DNA of 5,573 nucleotides from assembly GCA_964348695.1 (NCBI GenBank), contig CAYGDI010000014.1:1-5573 (forward strand). Direction: 5' to 3'. How positions within the stretch are numbered: position 1 is the stretch's first letter; every line of letters begins with the position of its first letter. Positions 1-5,199 of the stretch are shown one piece after another. The position numbers were made by a program, and so were the translations under genes. This DNA is from JACPYF01 sp964348695 (GTDB taxonomy: Bacteria; Patescibacteriota; Saccharimonadia; Saccharimonadales; Saccharimonadaceae). The notes beneath the pieces were generated by a model, which was given only the letters and a program-made list of their open reading frames with translations, was not told where the DNA came from and did no database searches.

Positions 1-2
1 GA

Positions 3-407
3 TTAAGGGATAATAAAAAGATATCTGTTGTGGAAATAGTAGAGGATGATCATTCTCTACGAATGGCTCTTCGAAACAAACTTGAATTTGAAGGCTATGA
101 GGTGATTGAAGCCTCAAACGGTAGTGAAGGGTTAGTTACTGCTTTACGCAAACACCCCGATCTTATTTTACTTGATATTGCGATGCCTATCATGGATGGT
201 TTAACGATGATGAAAAAGCTGCGACAGGAGAATACATGGGGAAATAATGTTCCAATTATTTTACTCACCAACCTTAGCGCGGATGATGATAAGATTAATC
301 AAGCAATCGCTGATTATAGCCCTGCTTACTATTTAGTGAAATCAAACTGGAAAATCAGTGACTTGATAGATAAAATCGACGAACGACTTTCCCGCTCTGT
401 GGTGTGA
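3..407 (+). CDS. Single-domain response regulator (receiver/REC domain), 5' end uncertain
   Basis: CheY-like phosphoacceptor domain of a two-component system, expected in the cytoplasm. It takes a phosphoryl group from a histidine kinase that is not in the window. Numbering from the GTG at 30, it shows the acidic pair D6/D7, phosphoacceptor D49 in LLDIAMP, the switch Thr T80 in LLTN and the conserved Lys K104 in LVKS. It stops after the last helix, with no DNA-binding or enzymatic output domain. The frame is open to the left edge. Starting at GTG 30 would leave only EIVEDD for strand beta-1, whereas the upstream codons read NKKISVVE, a normal REC beginning, so the true start probably lies outside the window. 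A purine-rich AAGGGA at 5-10 has no start codon at suitable spacing. The family call is secure from the catalytic residues; the partner and output are unknown. Confidence 0.9.
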   Translation, partial: LRDNKKISVVEIVEDDHSLRMALRNKLEFEGYEVIEASNGSEGLVTALRKHPDLILLDIAMPIMDGLTMMKKLRQENTWGNNVPIILLTNLSADDDKINQAIADYSPAYYLVKSNWKISDLIDKIDERLSRSVV

Positions 408-426
408 GTAATTGAAGCCCTATGGT

Positions 427-454
427 CGCCCAATCGTGCGCTTCACGAGAGGCG
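427..454. repeat. Interrupted inverted repeat in the 82-base gap after the response regulator
   Basis: CGCC (427-430) pairs with GGCG (451-454), and TCGTG (434-438) pairs with CACGA (444-448) across a five-base loop. Small unpaired stretches separate the two stems. No T-run follows, so it is not a standard intrinsic terminator. It overlaps a weak promoter-like arrangement, TTCACG (442-447), 16 bases, TAAAAT (464-469), that could serve the serine hydrolase gene at 490. It could be an mRNA structure, an operator or chance. Confidence 0.35.
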
Positions 455-489
455 TCAAGATGATAAAATCCGAAGTCTGTAAAGATTAA

Positions 490-1371
490 ATGGAAGATCG
501 TATTAGAAAAGCCGTTAAACAAAACAAGGTTATAGCGTATAGCTTTGTCATCATAAAAAATTTTGAAATTGATAAATTTGCAGCTTCAGGCGGTGGGGTG
601 AATGTACACACAAAATTTCAGGCGGCCTCATTAAGCAAAACATTAACCGCTCTAATAAGCCTTAAACTTGTTGAGCAAAAACTACTTAAATTAATCGAAA
701 TTAAAGAACTTCTTTCTCACTCCGCCGGTATTTCAGTGCCTGGTTTCGGGGGTTATGAACATAACCAGAAGATTCCCAATCTATCGCAAATCTTGGAGGG
801 AATCTCGCCAGCGAATTCTCCTAAAATTTTTCAAAAATATAAGTCAGGTAGGTATCGATATTCTGGTGGAGGTTTTATGATTCTGCAAAAAATGATTGAG
901 GATGCTATTGGTAAACCTTTTCCAATCGTTGTCAACGAACTTGTATTTAAAACTTTGGGGATGAAGCAAAGCACATTTGAATTAATTAAGATCAATAAAA
1001 ATGATCATTTGTATCCGGAAAGTGCCGCCGCCGGACTTTGGACGACTCCGACAGATTTTACTAAATTGCTCATTGAGATTGGATCGGCTTTGAAAGGGAA
1101 AGGCAAGGTACTTTCAAAAAAATCTGCACAAGTAATGCTTACTAAATATCTGCCCAGTGTAGGTCTTGGAACATTTGTTCATAAGACGAAGAACAGAATC
1201 CAATTCACGCACAACGGAGCGAATTTTGGATATCGAGCACGATATATTTTCTTTTCAGATGGAAATGGGGTAGTGGTAATGACAAAATCAAATGATTTTA
1301 AATTTATTGATAGAGCGGTCCGCGCTATAGGTAAGGAATATGGTTGGGGTAAATTTAAGGTTAAAATATAA
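490..1371 (+). CDS. Serine hydrolase, class C beta-lactamase/penicillin-binding-protein fold, compact
   Basis: A 293-residue member of the beta-lactamase-related serine hydrolase family, which includes AmpC-like, D-peptidase and esterase members. The nucleophile motif SxxK is S47-L-S-K50 within FQAASLSK. The second motif is Y124-S-G in YRYSGGGF, and the third is H241-N-G in FTHNGANFGYRA. LLSHSAG (75-80 region) and AAAGLWTTP (179-187) are also typical. No signal peptide or membrane anchor is visible, so it is predicted to be cytoplasmic, unlike many relatives. Compared with full-length relatives as I remember them, segments before SxxK, between VEQKLLKL and IEIKELLSH, and before YPESAAAG are shorter by roughly 10 to 20 residues each. 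A TAA at 487-489 directly precedes the ATG, so no longer start exists, and there is no clear Shine-Dalgarno. The isochorismatase gene follows after 5 bases, suggesting co-transcription. The substrate cannot be read from sequence. Confidence 0.88.
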   Translation: MEDRIRKAVKQNKVIAYSFVIIKNFEIDKFAASGGGVNVHTKFQAASLSKTLTALISLKLVEQKLLKLIEIKELLSHSAGISVPGFGGYEHNQKIPNLSQILEGISPANSPKIFQKYKSGRYRYSGGGFMILQKMIEDAIGKPFPIVVNELVFKTLGMKQSTFELIKINKNDHLYPESAAAGLWTTPTDFTKLLIEIGSALKGKGKVLSKKSAQVMLTKYLPSVGLGTFVHKTKNRIQFTHNGANFGYRARYIFFSDGNGVVVMTKSNDFKFIDRAVRAIGKEYGWGKFKVKI

Positions 1372-1376
1372 ATGTC

Positions 1377-1913
1377 ATGGACACTATTTTTATTCCCAAC
1401 TTACACCGTAAGCGGGCATTGATAATTGTAGATATGCAGGAAGGGTTCTTAAAAAACCATACAAAATGGATCATTCCCAATATCCAGCAGGTTATTAAGA
1501 AAGGAAAATATGATCTCCACATCGAGGCAATTTTCCATGCGGAGCTTGGATCTATCTGGGATAAACAAACAGATTGGACTTTTAAATTAGAGCCAACAGT
1601 TAAAGAAGTAAAAGATTACCTTGAAGGTAAGGAAGTAATTACTGTTACAAAAACAACTAAGTCTGCTTTTAAGGGCGATAAAGATTTGATTTCAATTTTG
1701 ATAGGAAACAAAATAGAAGAAGTACATGTCGTTGGGGTTGATGCTAATGACTGTGTTCTCGCCACTGCCTTTGACAGTTTTGACGCCGGGTACTTCACTT
1801 ATGTTATTGAAGAATGCATTGAATCCAGTACCGACGGAAAACTTCGGGAGTGTGCACTAACTATTCTTAGAAATGTAGATTTGACTAATCATTCAGAACT
1901 GATAAAAACGTAA
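1377..1913 (+). CDS. Isochorismatase-like cysteine hydrolase
   Basis: A 178-residue cytoplasmic hydrolase of the isochorismatase/cysteine hydrolase superfamily. The Asp-Lys-Cys triad is visible: D19 in ALIIVDMQEGF; K92 in KTTKSAF, four residues before the Ser as usual for this motif; and nucleophile C126 in VGVDANDCVLATAFDSFDAG. The nicotinamidase-type metal-binding WHPxxH stretch is absent, so I would not call it PncA. Superfamily members cleave isochorismate, N-carbamoyl compounds, amides and others; the substrate here is unknown. The ATG lies 5 bases after the serine hydrolase stop. An ATG at 1372 is in a frame that closes after 16 codons. Only a distant TAAGG (1356-1360) resembles a Shine-Dalgarno. 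Length is normal and all key residues are intact, so the enzyme is probably active. Confidence 0.9.
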   Translation: MDTIFIPNLHRKRALIIVDMQEGFLKNHTKWIIPNIQQVIKKGKYDLHIEAIFHAELGSIWDKQTDWTFKLEPTVKEVKDYLEGKEVITVTKTTKSAFKGDKDLISILIGNKIEEVHVVGVDANDCVLATAFDSFDAGYFTYVIEECIESSTDGKLRECALTILRNVDLTNHSELIKT

Positions 1914-1919
1914 TATAAT
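1914..1919 (+). promoter_or_regulatory. Perfect TATAAT -10 box 8 bases before the transporter ATG
   Basis: TATAAT follows the isochorismatase TAA directly, and the transporter ATG begins 8 bases after it. Transcription from here would start close to the start codon, giving a leaderless or nearly leaderless mRNA. No good -35 lies 16-18 bases upstream. TTGACT at 1881-1886 is too far for this -10 and would instead match TAAAAA at 1903-1908. It could be an internal promoter or an AT-rich coincidence. The mazE promoter in this window has the same close -10/ATG arrangement. Confidence 0.35.
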
Positions 1920-1927
1920 TTACAGAA

Positions 1928-2761
1928 ATGCCCTGGATTCTCATTGCTTTTGTTTCTCCCATACTGCATGGGTTTTCTAATATACTTGATAACTATTTAG
2001 CCAACAAGTTATTTAAAAATCTCTGGACGTTGATTTTTTATAGCAGTCTCCTTAACGCAGTCTTTTTACCCTTTGTTTTATTGATCCAAGTACCTGATTT
2101 GCCACCACTAGAATTTCTACCCCTCTTCTTATTGATAGGACTAATAGAGGTGTTTTATCTATTTCCATATTACAAAGCCCTCCAAAACGAGGATACGTCA
2201 GTTATTACAGCATTATTTTCTATTGGAAGAATATTTGTGCCAATTCTAGCCTTCTTCATTGTTAAAGAAGTTTTGAGTCTTCCGCAATATATAGGTTTCT
2301 TGATCATTATCATTTCAAGCGTAGCCGTAACATTTAATGGTCGAATGAAATTTCGTATCAATAAATCTTTTCTCCTAATGATCCTGTCTGCCTTATTGCT
2401 CTCAATTGAAGCTGTCATTTATAAATATCTTTTTGAAAATGTCAGCTGGAGTACGGGATTTGTTTGGCCAGTAATTTTCTCATTCGTGATTTCTCTGTTC
2501 TTTCTCTTTATTCCAAAACCCCGAAAAGATATTATTGAAAACAGAAAGAATTTTATAAAGAATTTACCAATCTTTGCGTCAGAAGAAATTCTGACATTTG
2601 GTGGTTCTGCAACCGCAGTTTATGCGATATCACTTGTACCGGTCACGCTTGTTAAGGGTATCGCCTCATTTCAAGCTTTCTTTGTTCTTGTGTACGCAAT
2701 TGCACTTCATCGCTTTTCCCAAATGTTTTTAAAGAAAATATTGATCGCAGAAGTATTATAA
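1928..2761 (+). CDS. EamA/DMT-family membrane transporter, C-terminus altered by frameshift
   Basis: A multi-helix inner-membrane protein resembling EamA (drug/metabolite transporter) permeases, with two five-helix repeats. Hydrophobic segments fall near residues 3-20, 34-54, 62-80, 91-112, 118-137, 147-168, 175-196, 217-239 and 243-260: nine helices in a family that has ten. Family-like stretches include DTSVITALFSIGRIFVPILA (89-108) and LVPVTLVKGIASFQ (236-249). The 277-residue frame ends with a poor tail (SQMFLKKILIAEVL) and stops at 2759-2761. The missing tenth helix is encoded in the -1 frame up to the TAG at 2815-2817; joined, the protein would be about 296 residues. The likeliest cause is one lost T in the T-run at 2714-2717, either a true mutation or an assembly error. 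The substrate cannot be inferred. It follows the isochorismatase gene by 14 bases. Confidence 0.85.
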   Translation: MPWILIAFVSPILHGFSNILDNYLANKLFKNLWTLIFYSSLLNAVFLPFVLLIQVPDLPPLEFLPLFLLIGLIEVFYLFPYYKALQNEDTSVITALFSIGRIFVPILAFFIVKEVLSLPQYIGFLIIIISSVAVTFNGRMKFRINKSFLLMILSALLLSIEAVIYKYLFENVSWSTGFVWPVIFSFVISLFFLFIPKPRKDIIENRKNFIKNLPIFASEEILTFGGSATAVYAISLVPVTLVKGIASFQAFFVLVYAIALHRFSQMFLKKILIAEVL

Positions 2762-2817
2762 AGAAGATGGTATTTTTTCTTTTAATGGTCGCTGGAGTAA
2801 TTTTAACGATTGGATAG
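2722..2817 (+). pseudogene. Displaced C-terminal helix of the EamA-type transporter (-1 frame)
   Basis: This frame reads NVFKENIDRRSIIKK and then a hydrophobic helix, MVFFLLMVAGVILTIG, ending at TAG 2815-2817. A charged linker plus a final hydrophobic helix is what EamA permeases normally have after helix nine. In the upstream frame the protein reads HRF then SQMF. Adding one T at 2714-2717 would read RFFPNVFKENIDRRS in a single frame. The segment also starts at an in-phase slippery heptamer, TTTAAAG (2728-2734), so recoding is a second possibility. I treat it as the broken end of the transporter gene rather than a separate gene. Confidence 0.75.
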
Positions 2818-2837
2818 ATGGTCTATTCTTCAATTTG

Positions 2838-2870
2838 GTATCAAGCAATCCTCGTGCTTGGCCGTGATAC
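2838..2870. repeat. Imperfect hairpin between transporter and small membrane-protein ORFs
   Basis: GTATCAAGC (2838-2846) pairs with GCTTG (2856-2860) and ATAC (2867-2870), leaving a nine-base loop and a six-base bulge. Alternatively GTATCA/TGATAC (2838-2843, 2865-2870) pair directly. There is no T-run after it, so termination is not supported. It lies in the 86 bases between the restored transporter stop and the 49-residue ORF. Confidence 0.3.
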
Positions 2871-2903
2871 ACTTAGTACTTACTCATTAGCCCATTTAAT
2901 TTC

Positions 2904-3053
2904 ATGAATAAAGGATCAGGGATAATCGCAGCCGCAGGTGTTTCGTTTTTGCTCGCTGTCTACATGTGGTTTACAGGTAGTAAAGAGGCAGGATTATTTA
3001 TTGGTCTCTGGGTTCCGTCATTGCTTTCACTCGCTGTTTACTTCAAAAAATAG
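2904..3053 (+). CDS. Small two-helix membrane protein (49 aa)
   Basis: A 49-residue ORF starting MNKGSGI. It has two hydrophobic segments, about residues 5-22 and 30-46, joined by a short polar turn (FTGSKEAG), and ends in FKK. The GLFIGLWVPSLLSL stretch matches a recurrent small membrane-protein family as I remember it (often GDKEAGLFVGLWVPSIL), but no function is known to me. It sits 7 kb-scale gene-dense context aside, in the same direction as its neighbours: after the transporter and directly before the 27-residue ORF, whose ATG abuts its TAG. No Shine-Dalgarno is visible. The even hydrophobic pattern with basic C-terminal residues supports a real membrane peptide rather than a chance ORF. 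Confidence 0.7.
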   Translation: MNKGSGIIAAAGVSFLLAVYMWFTGSKEAGLFIGLWVPSLLSLAVYFKK

Positions 3054-3137
3054 ATGGATGATGGCCTGGTCTTTATTTTTGGCATTATTGTCAGCGTCAT
3101 TGCCAGTATAGGCATATACCGTTCGCTCAAAAAATGA
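3054..3137 (+). CDS. Putative single-helix membrane peptide (27 aa)
   Basis: Reads MDDGLVFIFGIIVSVIASIGIYRSLKK: an acidic N-terminus, one helix at about residues 5-22 and a basic end, consistent with a single-pass peptide with its C-terminus in the cytoplasm. Its ATG immediately follows the TAG of the 49-residue ORF and lies in the same frame. It could be a coupled separate gene, or the end of a 77-codon gene interrupted by TAG. The stop is 7 bases before the SOUL ATG. The short length keeps confidence moderate. Confidence 0.5.
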   Translation: MDDGLVFIFGIIVSVIASIGIYRSLKK

Positions 3138-3144
3138 CTATGCT

Positions 3145-3780
3145 ATGAAAATTCTTCTTCTCATTTTTTCTGTAATTATAGGTCTGATCATTATCTGGTC
3201 ACTCGTCGGATACTTTACTTCGAATGCCGAACAAGCAAAATATTCGGTACTGAAAAAGGCCGATGGCTACGAAATTCGGGAATATCCCGCCCATATCGTT
3301 GCTCAAACTGTGGTTGAGGGCACTCGGGTGAATGGTGATGCTTTTAATAAAGGATTTACTATTATCGCTGGCTACATATTTGGAGACAATGTCAAAAAAG
3401 AGAGTATCGCTATGACTGCGCCCGTCGTCGCCCAGCAATCATCAGAAAAGATAGCGATGACCGTGCCGGTGACTGCAAGCGCGATGGGTGATTCACAGGT
3501 GATCTCTTTTGTGATGCCAAGCGGATATACTCTCGAAACGTTACCTACTCCCAATGATTCCAGAATAAAGCTTGTCGAAGTGTCTGAACAAAAAATAGCA
3601 GCACTAGGGTTTTCTTGGTATAGAACAGACAATCGCTTTGAGAAAATGCGGAAACAGTTATTTGCAGATCTTGATCGTGACAATATTACTATAATTGGTA
3701 CGCCAATCTTTGCCGGCTATAATCCACCCTGGACTCCTCCATGGATGAATCGAAACGAAATAATGGTACAAGTCCGATAA
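3145..3780 (+). CDS. SOUL family heme-binding-like protein, N-terminally membrane anchored
   Basis: A 211-residue protein of the SOUL/HEBP family. Residues 2-24 form a strongly hydrophobic N-terminal segment, followed by SNA at 26-28. This could be an uncleaved anchor or a signal peptide with a possible cut after A28; there is no lipobox Cys. The SOUL domain follows from about residue 33 to the end. It shows YEIREYP (42-48), the paired motifs IAMTAPV (88-94) and IAMTVPV (103-109), FVMPSGYTLETLP (122-134), and the C-terminal YNPPWTPPWMNRNE (192-205). Its only histidine is H50. Family members bind heme or tetrapyrroles, but not all need an axial His, so heme binding here is an inference. The protein is complete. 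It starts 7 bases after the 27-residue ORF and is followed after 10 bases by the 119-residue membrane protein, so all may be co-transcribed. No Shine-Dalgarno is seen. Confidence 0.92.
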   Translation: MKILLLIFSVIIGLIIIWSLVGYFTSNAEQAKYSVLKKADGYEIREYPAHIVAQTVVEGTRVNGDAFNKGFTIIAGYIFGDNVKKESIAMTAPVVAQQSSEKIAMTVPVTASAMGDSQVISFVMPSGYTLETLPTPNDSRIKLVEVSEQKIAALGFSWYRTDNRFEKMRKQLFADLDRDNITIIGTPIFAGYNPPWTPPWMNRNEIMVQVR

Positions 3781-3790
3781 TTCGCAAAAA

Positions 3791-4150
3791 ATGACAGAAA
3801 CAATACTGAATTTTTCTGGACTTTTCATTCTCATTGCTGGGTTTATCATCGGACTCGGAGCGGTAACGGTAATTGATATTCACGGCTTTCTCGGAAGAAA
3901 ATCTGCGTACTGGACAGAGGCAACTACACGAACACACAAGGTAACAAAACCTATGATCTGGGTAGGCATAACCTTGGCAGTGTTAGGAGGATTAATTTTC
4001 TATCGTGATGCAGGACTCAGTGGTCTTCCTCTCGCACACCTGCTCATTGCCATAGTTCTTATTATTAACGGATATTTTCTTTCATTTAAAGTAAGTCCAT
4101 TTCTTCTTGAAAGAGAAAAAGAAGGGAGGCAAAGAGATCTTCTTCCTTAG
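3791..4150 (+). CDS. Conserved three-helix membrane protein of unknown function (119 aa)
   Basis: A small integral membrane protein with hydrophobic segments at about residues 8-30, 54-71 and 79-98. A conserved-looking loop lies between helices one and two: VIDIHGFLGRKSAYWTEATT (27-46), then RTHKVTKP (47-54). The C-terminus is charged (EREKEGRQRD). The D29/H31 and H49 residues near the membrane surface could bind a ligand, but this is speculation. I recognise the DIHGFLGRKS...THKVTKP pattern as recurring in small bacterial membrane proteins, without a known function. It lies 10 bases after the SOUL gene on the same strand, suggesting a shared transcript. The start ATG follows an A-rich CAAAAA with no Shine-Dalgarno. 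Length and helices make a real gene likely. Confidence 0.8.
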   Translation: MTETILNFSGLFILIAGFIIGLGAVTVIDIHGFLGRKSAYWTEATTRTHKVTKPMIWVGITLAVLGGLIFYRDAGLSGLPLAHLLIAIVLIINGYFLSFKVSPFLLEREKEGRQRDLLP

Positions 4151-4242
4151 TCTTGGCAAAATAAGATTATATTTAGCTTAGTAGTTTCTGATGTGGGTTG
4201 GTGGGGAGGATTGGTAATACTTGTATATTATTTGATTTCCAG

Positions 4243-4752
4243 ATGAGAAATAAAACTGTTTTAGTAGATGACAAGATGCAGCGGAGTTATAGGTATGAGT
4301 TGTTAGAGCCGGAGGGTAAAAACTTTTCTCCAGAATTTAAACCGGAGCTTACTCCCAAGGTTATGCTCAGGCTTGGGGTTTTTGGAGGCAAGTATATGAC
4401 TGATTGTGGCAAGGAGTTCCCGAAAGAGTGGTACACGCATGCAAAGCTTTGCCCAGAAAAGCATGACCCAAAGCTAAACTATTTTGGCGTCAATGCTTCA
4501 CAGCCATTATCTGTTTGGAAAAAGAAAGGTTGGATACACAAAGACGATCCCAGAGGTTGGTTTCAGTGGTATTGTCGTTATTACATGGGAAGGAGGACAT
4601 TAGTCGAAGATGAAAAGCAGATCAGACGATGGAAAGCGATAAAAAGACACATCGCTCAGGTAAAAAAGAACTGCCAAGTCGGCGATGAATCCTGCAGACC
4701 TAAACAAAGGCAAGCCATCCTTCATTGGGCATATGATAGCCGGAAAATGTAA
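4243..4752 (+). CDS. Conserved Cys-containing protein of unknown function (169 aa)
   Basis: A soluble-looking basic protein without signal peptide or membrane segment. From ATG 4243 it has 169 residues with well-defined blocks: YELLEPEGKNFSPEFKPELT (18-37), LGVFGGKYMTDC (44-55), FGVNASQPLSVWKKKGWIH (81-99), DPRGWFQWYCRYYMGRR (102-118) and CRPKQRQAILHWAYDSRK (151-168). Cysteines are at 55, 70, 111, 144 and 151. I recall a widespread uncharacterised family with this pattern in bacteria and some eukaryotes, but know no activity. The many Trp, Arg and Lys residues, with paired Cys, could suit nucleic acid or metal binding; this is speculative. The frame extends to TTG 4198, and M12 (ATG 4276) lies closer to the conserved part, so the start is uncertain. 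It faces mazF convergently across 111 bases. Confidence 0.82.
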   Translation: MRNKTVLVDDKMQRSYRYELLEPEGKNFSPEFKPELTPKVMLRLGVFGGKYMTDCGKEFPKEWYTHAKLCPEKHDPKLNYFGVNASQPLSVWKKKGWIHKDDPRGWFQWYCRYYMGRRTLVEDEKQIRRWKAIKRHIAQVKKNCQVGDESCRPKQRQAILHWAYDSRKM

Positions 4753-4773
4753 CAGTGGAAGGTCGCTTATTGT

Positions 4774-4791
4774 GTCACTTTTGTCACTTTT
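4774..4791. repeat. Two tandem copies of GTCACTTTT
   Basis: Two exact nine-base copies (4774-4782 and 4783-4791) lie in the 111-base gap between the convergent conserved-protein and mazF stops. CGCTT (4764-4768) and AAGCG (4794-4798) flank them as a weak five-base inverted repeat. No intrinsic terminator with a GC stem and T-run is evident here for either gene. The repeat may be chance or a binding site. Confidence 0.5.
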
Positions 4792-4800
4792 TGAAGCGCA

Positions 4801-4812
4801 CGAGACGTCTCG
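4801..4812. repeat. Perfect 12-base palindrome CGAGACGTCTCG
   Basis: An exact 12-base palindrome with no spacer in the convergent intergenic region; as RNA it could only form a four-pair stem with an ACGT loop. It is GC-rich against its AT-rich surroundings. It might be a dimeric protein's binding site or a weak bidirectional end signal, but no role is shown. Confidence 0.5.
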
Positions 4813-4863
4813 AAACGATAGTGTAAAATATACCCACTCCGTCAATCTTGGCTCGGCCGACCA

Positions 4864-5199
4864 CTACGAAATCAGGGTTAGAATTTTTGATTTTACCTCT
4901 TCAATGACAATGTCTTTAGCAGTTTCTATTTTTTTGACGTGTCGAGCATGCCAATCGAAAGAGCGAATTTGATCTGTCAGAATTGCTCCAGCGATATGCT
5001 TTCCGTTTAACACAACTTCAAATGGATAGTTTTTTATTTTTGAGGTAATGGGGCAGAGGAGTGCAAGTCCAACTTTTTCATTGTAAATTTTTGGTGAAAC
5101 AACAAAGGCAGGTCTCTGTCCTTCTTGCTCGTGTCCTTTGGTTGGATTGAAATCAACCCAAACCAAGTCACCTCTATCAGGGATGTATTTGCTTACCAT
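4864..5199 (-). CDS. mazF: MazF endoribonuclease toxin (mRNA interferase)
   Basis: A 111-residue toxin of the MazF/PemK family, an endoribonuclease that cuts RNA at short sequences and blocks growth when not bound by MazE. It matches E. coli MazF along its length, which is also 111 residues as I recall it. MVSKYIPDRGDLVWVDF (1-17) is near-identical. R29 in GQRP and T52 in CPITS occupy the positions of the E. coli catalytic R29 and T52. YPFEVVL (58-64) and LTDQIRSFDW (74-83) are also conserved. All key residues are present, so it is probably active. E. coli MazF cuts at ACA; whether this one does is unknown. The start overlaps the last 7 bases of mazE, implying translational coupling with antitoxin made first. 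The gene ends 111 bases from the convergent conserved protein. Confidence 0.95.
   Translation of the reverse strand: MVSKYIPDRGDLVWVDFNPTKGHEQEGQRPAFVVSPKIYNEKVGLALLCPITSKIKNYPFEVVLNGKHIAGAILTDQIRSFDWHARHVKKIETAKDIVIEEVKSKILTLIS

Noticed and set aside
412..489. 25-codon TTG ORF between the response regulator and serine hydrolase
   Set aside because: TTG start, no ribosome-binding site, no recognisable pattern and an overlapping hairpin; too little to call a gene.
427..489. Integron attC-like site
   Set aside because: A hairpin is present, but the RYYYAAC/GTTRRRY core pair is absent and no integrase is in the window.
2818..2907. 29-codon ORF after the transporter as an annotated gene
   Set aside because: Its start/stop contacts are interesting and noted, but the peptide has no clear helix pattern or family likeness.
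405..3137. UGA recoding as glycine, as in Gracilibacteria
   Set aside because: TGA ends the receiver domain at the normal domain end and also closes the 27-residue ORF, and no gene carries in-frame TGA.
3199..3937. Several - strand ORFs opposite the SOUL and 119-residue genes
   Set aside because: The + strand proteins are clear family members or have strong helix patterns; the antisense readings are not.
4600..4972. Overlapping ORFs on both strands around the conserved-protein/mazF gap
   Set aside because: They are shadows of the 4243-4752 gene and mazF, and their sequences are low-pattern and unrelated to any family I know.
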